Below, piece by piece: positions 57,714 to 64,000 of a DNA stretch of 64,000 bases (the stretch's first letter is position 1; the number at the start of each line of letters is the position of its first letter). This stretch comes from Aldrovandia affinis. Lineage: Eukaryota > Chordata > Actinopteri > Notacanthiformes > Halosauridae. The stretch is taken from the NCBI GenBank assembly GCA_029706075.1, contig JAINUG010000176.1, positions 682,001-746,000 of the forward strand, written 5' to 3'. Both the position numbers and the translations under genes were made by a program. The notes beneath the pieces are model-generated. The model saw only the letters and a list, made by a program, of their open reading frames with translations. It was not told the origin of the DNA and did not search any database.

Positions 57714-58667
57714 CTAGTTTAAATAATCCTGCGCTACCCTAAGCATACGCTGACCCAGAGCGTAGGTACCCATCCGGTTCAGGTGTAAGCCATCGTGCTT
57801 GTACAGGTCACCCCTGTTCCAAAAGAAGTCCCAGTGCTCAATAAATCTATACCCCTCTTTCCTACAGAAGGATTGTAGCCACGTGTTAAACCTATAGATA
57901 AACTTCAGCTTCCCTCTGCTTGCACGTGGTACTGGTAGAATTCCCGAGAAGACTACCGTGGAGGTTTTGCTCCTAATCTTCACTGCTAGTTCCTCAAATT
58001 TATCTTGCGGGACCTCCAACCTGCCCTTACCCATGTCATTGGTCCCTACGTGGACCATGACCACTGGATCCCCTTCTGCTTTGGCCAGGAGCCTGTCCAC
58101 ACGCTCAAGGAGATCCCCGACCTGGGCACCAGGCAGGCAACACACCGTGCGAGTCTCCTTGGCCCGGGAACAGACTATGCTATCCACTCCCCTGATTATT
58201 GAATCCCCCACTACCAGCAACTCCCTTTTCCTGGGAGATGTGGCCATCAGGGTGTCCTGTGGCACATGCATCCCCCCGCTCTCAGGGTCACGGGCCACAG
58301 ATTCCTGCAAGGGCTGGAATCTGTTGGACACCTAAACCTCTGGAGATGCCGCCCCTTTGTGGTGTGCAAGCCCTTTCCTACCTTTGTTCCTAACTGTGAC
58401 CCACCTGTCACTTCCTGCCTGCTCTAAATTATTCCCTCCTCCCAGCCTAGGCGTGCACACCTTCTCCCTAACGGACGTACTAATTGGTTGTAAGAACCCT
58501 GAAAATTGGGGACTATGTGCGGCCGATACAGCCAATTGGCCTTCGAGAACAAGAATCTTGTCCTCGAGATGCTCAATGAGCTTGCAGCGGTGGCAGGTGA
58601 ACAGCCCAAGGAAATCGCTTTCCAGCAGGGCGATCATCCTGCACACCTCACATAGTTTGGGCCACAT
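57714..58667 (-). CDS. CR1-B ORF1, Cys-rich finger plus SGNH esterase
   Basis: Two adjacent stretches separated by one stop at about 58332. The first (ATG at 58667) has the CxxC finger in LCEVCRMIALLESDFLGLFT and CHRCKLIEHLEDKILVLEGQ, followed by a coiled-coil-like helix. The second (58331-57714) is the SGNH-hydrolase domain: Ser in RELLVVGDSIIRGVDSIV, Gly and Asn blocks in CCLPGAQVGDLLERV and VMVHVGTNDMGKG, and the Asp-His pair in LYKHDGLHLNRMG. It is the best preserved ORF1 of the window, and a single base change accounts for the break between the stretches. Confidence 0.9.
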
Positions 58668-59554
58668 TTTGGCCCCTAACTGACTCCCTATCTCTCCCTA
58701 AGTTTAGATTTTTACTGTCTAGACGGAGTCAGCAATACCACTCTTAAAAAACACTCTAGGTGGCTCCGGATAGAAAGCAGTAGGCCCTAACGTTAGTAGT
58801 AGGCTAACTGTAACTGGAGGGCCTCTTATAGCCACTTACCCAGCTACTGATAGCTAGCTAAGCTTTTAATTTAATTTCAGGCTAAATGCACCCACAATGT
58901 ATCTAAACTGTGTTTATAATATTGTACTAAATACTATATTTAACGTTAGAATTTACAACCTGGGTCAAACTATTTAGCAATCAAACCTTTGTAATATGCT
59001 AGCTACAAATACAAAATCACCAATCCACACTTTAAAAGATACTAGCTATCCACGTTATAGCTAAGCGCCTGGACAGCAAAAACCGGATATAATATACGCC
59101 TAAAACTTTCCGATGTACAATGCTTAGTTTATAAATAACTATAATAGACTACCGCAGTAATAAAATTTTCCCAATCAGGTAAACCGGCAAATTTACGTTT
59201 AATTCGAGGTTTAATTCGAGGTTGCTTCTGGGAGGGTGAAAAAAACCCCTTGTTAGCTTTTTGTGCCAATTTGTACTAACAAAGGAGAAAAAAAAGCCCG
59301 TCCCTGTCCTTAAGGCAACAAAGGATTACACCTTAGAAGCAGAAACTCGTAACTAATGCGGTGATATATTTATATAACATTTATACAGGTTAACGTTATA
59401 TAGCTACGCTAACGTATAAAATGCGAGCTAAGTTAGCCTAATATCGGAAATCCAAACTCCGGGGCAAATTAATCTAACTCACGTCCCCTCACAAGCACTT
59501 TGCTAGTTCCCCTCGTTTGTCCCGCTCGAAACTAACACCCAAACTACCAAATAT

Positions 59555-60664
59555 TTAGACAGAATACAGATTATTTTGGCAAGAGTAAAATGCCAGACAC
59601 ACAGCAAACAGCAAACAGCCCTCAAACACTTCGTATCTGAAACAGGAAGTAGCATCAGCGTCCAGGAAACTAATAATTTTTCTCCCTGACCCCCCAGTCC
59701 CTAGTTTAAATATTCCCAGCATACGCTGGCCCAATACAGCTGTACCCCTCCGGTTCAAGTGTAGCCCGTCCCAGTTTACAGTACAGAGTCCCAATGCCCC
59801 ATAAACCCCTATCTTTCCTGCAAAAGGAGTGTTAAATGCCATATAAAACCTGTACCCATCTTTCCTGCACCAGGTTTGTAGCCAATTGTTAAATCTCCAT
59901 ATAAAATTCTGCTTGCATTTGCTACATGGACCATGACCACTGGTCCACTGGCAGAATTCCGCGTGTCCAGAAGACCACCTGTGCACCAGGCAGGTTCTGC
60001 CCCTTAACTTTGATCCTAATTCTATAAATTTGTCCTGCAGAACTCCAAACCTACCCCTACCTATGTCATTGGACATATGACCACTGGATCCACCCCTGAA
60101 TCTGGCCAGGAGCTCTGGAGATCCAAAACAGTGTTCGAGGAGGTCTCCGACCTGAGCACCAGGCAGGCAACATAAATCAAACAAGACTCTTAAAGCTAAC
60201 TAGAAAACTTTTGGTCTGGTTGCCTGTAGCAAGGGAGCTAGTAGCAGCCAACCGAAACGGCTATACGGTCAACGCTTGAAATTGAAACAATTACATTTAA
60301 GCCAACAAAAGCTAGTTCGCTATAGTATATTTTTCTGCTCCTGGATTTGCTCCTGGGAGGGCGAAAAACCACAAAAAACCTTGCGTCAGCTGGGTGTAAT
60401 GCCAAATCGGTAACTTTTTAACAAGCTTTCTGAAGCTAGACGGGGAAAAAATACAAAATTCCCTCTCTGTCCACTAACTGCAACAAACGTTTACCTTAAG
60501 AGGAAATCTTTTTATCCTTTTACCCTTTCTGATGACAAACGCCGAACCCTAAGCAACAATACAAAACACAATCCCAATAATATCAACGACAGGAACAAAC
60601 AATTCATTCAAACTCTCCGCAAGAATGACACAGCAATCCCGTCAGGCAAAGCGATTTCCTGTCA
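59555..60664 (-). pseudogene. CR1-A ORF1 remnant and 5' leader, right part of the second-level element
   Basis: From about 59665 the minus strand carries a decayed CR1 ORF1: CCLPGAQVGDLLEHCFGS, SNDIGRGRFGVLQDKFIELG and WDGLHLNRRGTAVLGQRMLG, with local duplications (MVHVGTND and adjacent parts disrupted). Its 5' leader continues to about 60664 and contains TTGCTCCTGGGAGGGCGAAA, like the CR1-B leader near 59220. By position it completes the CR1-A element of 51808-54663. 59555-59664 is the end of the CR1-B leader. Confidence 0.7.
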
Positions 60665-60805
60665 AGCAAAGTGATTTGAGCTTCACTAAACAGGTTATAA
60701 ATATGCCTAAATGTATAGCCAATGTACAGAATGTTTTGGAGGACTTTGAGATAAGGGACGTATAAGTACTAGAAAAACCTAAGACAAATAAGGCAGCAGG
60801 CCTAC
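60665..60805 (+). mobile_element. CR1-A plus-strand fragment, right part of the outermost nest
   Basis: GGTTATAAATATGCCTAAAT, then VLEKPKTNKAAG-type coding sequence (60755-60800), matches the CR1-A polymerase entry (reverse complement of 53255-53350). It continues the fragment that ends at 51807 and stops before exon 3. Confidence 0.75.
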
Positions 60806-60948
60806 TGCCTTTGACACAAGCCACCCCACTCCACTCATCACATGTCACTTGCTTGATTGGTTTTCTGCTGCAAGGGGTAATGTTTTGTCATGCTCATGGC
60901 TAAAGTGTTACATTGACAGCAGTGCTTGCCTCCCTGTCCTGCCTACAG

Positions 60949-61083
60949 AGACAAATCTGTGCAGCCAGGATCCGAGCCCTTGTGATACCATAACAACAGA
61001 CTGCATTTTCAGTGGTGGCATTGTGACATGCAGCTGTAGATCTGGCTACATCAACTCTCGCTTCTCAAACAGAGGCTGCACAG
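60949..61083 (+). CDS. Exon 3: EGF-like domain
   Basis: A 135-bp exon bounded by CTGTCCTGCCTACAG and CACAG-GTGAGT, phase 1 on both sides as is usual for EGF exons. It encodes ETNLCSQDPSPCDTITTDC and CSCRSGYINSRFSNRGCT regions. The six cysteines are spaced C-x6-C-x6-C-x8-C-x1-C-x13-C, a clear EGF pattern with the single residue between the fourth and fifth Cys. No calcium-binding D/N-x-D/N-E start is present. The spacing and the SGY after the fifth Cys resemble the last EGF of HEG1. Confidence 0.85.
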
Positions 61084-61836
61084 GTGAGTGTATGCATGCT
61101 TTTGGAACTCTTCTGGATATCAGCATCACATGGCTTCACATTGGAATATACTGTATATATGTTTTTTAATTAATATTTGCTTGCATGTTTATGCTAAAAC
61201 AAAGAGAAGATCTGTGCTCAAGCAACTGAATGGAAGTTCCTCAAGAGACCTTCAGAGAGTATTGTGTCGATTCAGAAAACGAGTACTAAAAGCTAATAAA
61301 AATATGATGACGGCCACATAACCAAGTGCAAGTGATGCAGCCCAGAGTGTGTTTTAGCTTAATATATATATTCTTAATTAAAAAAAGATTCTCAATCGGG
61401 TGTTCCCACTGAGGTTTGGTGTCCACACTCCTGGGAGTGTGAGGATGTGGTTCCAGATTCAGTGTAGGGAGAAGTATCAGGTAAGGTGAATGCCTTAGTA
61501 TGATCTCCTGTTTATCCTGATCTCCTTATGAGGAGATCTTCTGTTTATCTTTTTACGGCTTTCTTCTCTGACTGGGCCCATTGCTATGGATACAAGCAAA
61601 ATAAATATGATGTCTTGCCTGCGAATAGGTGGGTTTTGTACCACAAGAGAAAAGTGGGCAATGAGGTTCCATATAGAGAAGGCTCTTCTGCGCTGCAGTC
61701 ATAGGTTGGCCTGACTTGAATCATCTACAGTTATCTTTGTTCTACTGTGTGGGGATACTGTGTTTTTGTGTTCCCTGGCACTGTCTTGTCTCTTAGATGT
61801 CTCTTCTATAATGGTGTCCATGTTTGATGCCCACAG
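61084..61836. other. Intron 3: no feature seen
   Basis: Starts with GTGAGT and ends at TTGATGCCCACAG. No repeat or coding feature is supported. Confidence 0.5.
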
Positions 61837-61879
61837 CTTGTCCCAGTGGTGAAAAGGAAGAGAACGGGAATTGTGTTGT
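61837..61879 (+). CDS. Exon 4: Cys-rich module, first half
   Basis: A 43-bp exon between CCCACAG and TTGT-GTGAGT. With the G from exon 3 it encodes ACPSGEKEENGNCV in phase, ending in phase 2. It is very short, but both splice sites are canonical and its frame links exons 3 and 5. The CPSG...NC motif parallels the sequence between the EGF and transmembrane region in HEG1. Confidence 0.72.
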
Positions 61880-62226
61880 GTGAGTATTTTCATTATTAGC
61901 ACCACAATTGTGAGAGAATTATTGTTTTTTATCTGCAGATAGTATAGTTTTGAGATATCAAGCATTATAATTTACAAGTCGCATAACAGCATTGCTTTGT
62001 ATTGCTAATTTCAGGTGTTCAGTCTATTGTATAGCAAAAAGACACAACAAAGAGCATACCCGTGTTAATAACTAGTATTTGATTAAAATGTCAGATATAA
62101 CCCTATAATACTAAGGTCTCGATAGAGCACCTGCATCTAGTGTGATAGTGATTGAGGAACTGTAACAATGAAACACTTCTTTTACAACTGTATAGAACCT
62201 ACCTTCCCATTCTCTTTGTATTTCAG

Positions 62227-62264
62227 ATGCCCATTTGGTTATGCAGGGTTTAATTGCAATGATT
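62227..62264 (+). CDS. Exon 5: Cys-rich module, second half
   Basis: A 38-bp exon between TTTGTATTTCAG and ATGATT-GTAAGT. The A completes the Val codon of exon 4, giving NCVVCPFGYAGFNCND. The CPFGxxGxNC motif is close to the HEG1 sequence immediately before the membrane. It ends in phase 1; the next exon, expected to carry the transmembrane segment, is not seen before the window ends. Confidence 0.75.
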
Positions 62265-62293
62265 GTAAGTAACTAAACGTTGCAAAACATATG

Positions 62294-63355
62294 TACACTC
62301 AGTGGCCACTTTATTAGGTACACCTGTACACCTGCTCGTTAATGCAATTATCTAATCAGCCAATCATGTGGCAGCAACTCAATGCATAAAAGCATGCAGA
62401 CATGGTCAAGAGGTTCAGTTCATTCAAAATCAGAATGGGGAAGAAATGTGATCTAAGTGACTTTGACCATGGAATGATTTTTGGTGCCAGACGGCGGGGT
62501 GTGAGTATCTCAGAAAGTGCTGATCTCATGGGATTTTGACGCATAACAGTCTCTAGACTTTACAGAAAATGCTGCAAAAAACAAAAAACCTCCAGTGAGT
62601 GGCAGTTCTGTGGGTGAAAATGCCTTGTTAATGAGAGAGGTCAGAGGAGAATGGCCATACTGGTTCAAGCTGACAGGAAGGCGACAATAACTCAAATAAC
62701 CACACGTTACAACAGTGGTATGCAGAAGAGCATCTCTGAACGCACAACACGTTGAACCTTGAAGTGGTTGGGCTACAGCAACAGAAGACCACACCAGGTT
62801 ACACTTCTGTCAGCTAAGAACAGGAAAGTGAGGCTACAGTGGTCACAGGCTCACCAAAACTGGACAGTTGAAGATTGGAAAAACTTTGCCTGGTCTGACG
62901 AATCTCGATTTCTGCTGGGACATGCAGATGTCAGAATTTGGCGTCAACAACATGGATCCATGCATCCATCCTGTCTTGTGTCAACGGTTCAGGCTGGTGG
63001 TGGTGGTTTAATGGTGTGGGTAATGTTTTCTTGGAACACATTAGGCCCCGTAATACCAATAGAGCATTGTTTAAATGCCACAGCCTACCTGAGTCTTGTT
63101 GCTGACCATGTGCATCCCTTTATGGCCACACTCTACCCATCTTCTAATGGCTACTTCCAGCAGGATAATGTGCCATGTCACAAAGCACATGTCATCTCAA
63201 GCTCTTTCAACAAACATGACAATGAGTTCAATGTACTCCAATGGCCTCCACAGTCACCATATCTCAGTCCAATAGAGCACCTTTGGCATGTGGTGGAACG
63301 GGAGATTCTCAACATGAATGTGCAGCCAACAAATCTGCAGCAACTATCATGTCAA
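62294..63355 (+). mobile_element. Tc1-like transposon with DD36E spacing, cut by a CR1-B insertion
   Basis: Left terminus after TA: CACTCAGTGGCCACTTTATT, followed by AGGTACACCTG. The transposase is on the plus strand. At 63356 a minus-strand CR1-B tail begins, so the right terminus lies beyond the window if it exists. Confidence 0.88.
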
Positions 63356-63370
63356 CATAACATAACATAA
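62435..63370 (+). pseudogene. Tc1-like transposase (DD36E), stop-interrupted
   Basis: The ATG at 62435 gives MGKKCDLSDFDHGMIFGARR and RGVSISESADLMGF, a helix-turn-helix start, then a stop. The catalytic half is open from 62759: [64 protein letters not shown] and WPPQSPYLSPIEHLW. From the second Asp (QQDN) to the Glu of PIEHLW I count 36 residues between, so DD36E, the spacing reported for the Incomer group. The SPD of the motif is SPY here. Confidence 0.85.
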
Positions 63371-64000
63371 CATAACATAACATAACATAAGGGGAAGACG
63401 AGAACAGGCCATTCAGCCCAACACTGCTCGTCCATTCCTACCACTAATCTGCTCACAATGCTTAGTTTACCCAAAGGCGAGAGTATCTAACACTGGATCG
63501 AGCCTGGCCTTGAATACCCCTAGTGTCTAAGCCTCCACTACATGTCCAGGCAAGCTATTCATTGATCACTCTCTGTGTGAAAAAAATACTAGTGTCCGTG
63601 TGAAATTGACCCTTTGTCAGTTTCCATTTATGCCCCCCTCGTTCTGCTAACTCAACTGAATAATTTCCTAAAATTCACTTTGTTAATTCCTTTAATAAAT
63701 TTAAAAGCCTCAATCAAATCTCCCCTAAGTCTCCTTTTACTAAGCTTGAACAGTCCAAGCATCTCTAGCCTTTCCTCATAACTCTTGTCTTTTATGCCTG
63801 GAATCAGTCTGGTTGCCCGTCTTTGGACCTTTTCCAGCGCATCTATATCTTTTTTGTAATGCGGTCCCCAGAACTGCAAAAAATATTCCAAGTGTGGCCT
63901 AACAAGGGCATTGTATAGGGTGCGTATGATCTCCTTCGATTTGTACTCAATAATCTTGGCTATGTATCCCAGCATCCTGTTGGCTTTTTTAACTGCTACC
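63356..64000 (-). mobile_element. CR1-B second copy, 3' end, running off the window
   Basis: Seven CATAA units at 63356-63390 (TTATG on the element strand), then the 3' region and ORF2 C-terminus on the minus strand, matching 54664-55300 closely. Confidence 0.92.
63652..63975 (-). pseudogene. CR1-B reverse transcriptase C-terminal end, second copy
   Basis: Open stretch with MLGYIAKIIEYKSKEI, LEYFLQFWGPHYKKDIDALE, KVQRRATRLIPGIKDKSYEE and RLRGDLIEAFKFIKGINKVN. Compared with the copy at 55277-54915, the conserved Cys-Val of EYCVQFW has become Phe-Leu. It is truncated by the window edge, so the rest of the element cannot be judged. Confidence 0.88.

Larger units (their letters stand above)
54664..59664 (-). 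mobile_element. CR1-B, near full-length CR1 element with esterase ORF1 (innermost of the nest)
   Basis: Minus-strand element of about 5 kb. Order: 5' leader (59664-58680), ORF1 (58667-57714), ORF2 endonuclease (57681-56527), polymerase (56251-54915), a short 3' region and a (TTATG)n tail at 54664-54681. ACTACTA on the left and ACTAATA on the right may be an imperfect target duplication. It splits a CR1-A element: CATCTGGGCAGTCTGTACCT of CR1-A sits on the left, and the following CR1-A sequence (CCCTAGTTTAAATATTCCCA) is on the right. The pentamer tail sets it apart from the octamer-tailed CR1-A. Confidence 0.88.
32591..62264 (+). other. HEG1/MUC13-like membrane mucin gene, exons 1-5 (3' end not in view)
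   Basis: A single host gene spans nearly half the window. Five exons join with consistent phases (1, 1, 1, 2): signal peptide (32591-32663), mucin domain (48880-50517), EGF-like domain (60949-61083) and a Cys-rich module (61837-61879, 62227-62264). Each has canonical AG and GT borders. The EGF plus CPxG...CPFGxxGxNC arrangement resembles the membrane-proximal part of HEG1, the mucin-like endothelial receptor that binds KRIT1 through its tail and is a paralogue and neighbour of MUC13 in human. The transmembrane and cytoplasmic exons are not visible, so the choice between HEG1, MUC13 and a fish-specific relative stays open. Introns 1 and 2 are 16.2 and 10.4 kb, mostly transposons. Confidence 0.75.

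Overview
The window looks like nuclear DNA of a ray-finned fish. It has no operons or bacterial-style gene packing. It holds one multi-exon membrane-protein gene with very large introns, set in dense and often nested transposons. The transposon mix is typical of fish: L1, L2 and CR1 non-LTR elements, many Tc1/mariner copies, a piggyBac relative, a Ty3/gypsy relic, tRNA-derived SINEs and a (TCCA)n-ended repeat. Several CR1 copies might suggest an early-branching lineage, but the species cannot be named from sequence alone.

Layout. 1-8075: an old L1-type element on the minus strand, split by four DNA transposons (a 463-bp TIR element, a Tc1-like element with DD38E spacing, and a Tc1-like element with its deletion derivative). 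8.5-13 kb: small repeats, a Tc1 copy carrying a SINE, and a second SINE split by a (TCCA)n element with a clean 12-bp target duplication. 13.7-17.5 kb: an L2-type LINE interrupted by a 609-bp TIR element. 19.4-27.5 kb: an L2-type LINE (called L2-B here) split by a nearly full-length L2 of another family (L2-A), whose ORF1 carries a Cys-rich finger and an SGNH-esterase domain. 29-30.7 kb: an L2-A copy with an inverted 5' part, the signature of twin priming.

From 32.6 kb to beyond the right side of the mapped exons (last seen at 62264) runs the one host gene I can support. Exon 1 encodes a signal peptide. Exon 2 (1638 bp) encodes a Cys-free Ser/Thr/Pro mucin domain. Exon 3 encodes one EGF-like domain, and exons 4-5 a short Cys-rich module. 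All splice phases agree. The Cys-rich part resembles the membrane-proximal region of HEG1, the mucin-like receptor related to MUC13. The transmembrane segment and tail lie outside the window or were not seen. No SEA-like segment is visible between mucin and EGF.

Intron 1 (16 kb) holds a CR1 fragment, a U1 snRNA pseudogene, a gypsy relic, a piggyBac element with a four-unit 220-bp array in its own intron, Tc1 and L2 remnants. Intron 2 (10.4 kb) is almost wholly a three-level nest: a plus-strand CR1-A was split by a minus-strand CR1-A, which was split by a nearly full-length minus-strand CR1-B. A DD36E Tc1 copy, itself hit by another CR1-B, follows exon 5.

I saw no CRISPR array, no defence island and no clear new enzyme system. 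The most instructive items are the HEG1/MUC13-like gene, the shared tail of the SINE and its likely partner LINE, the twin-primed LINE and the datable nests.
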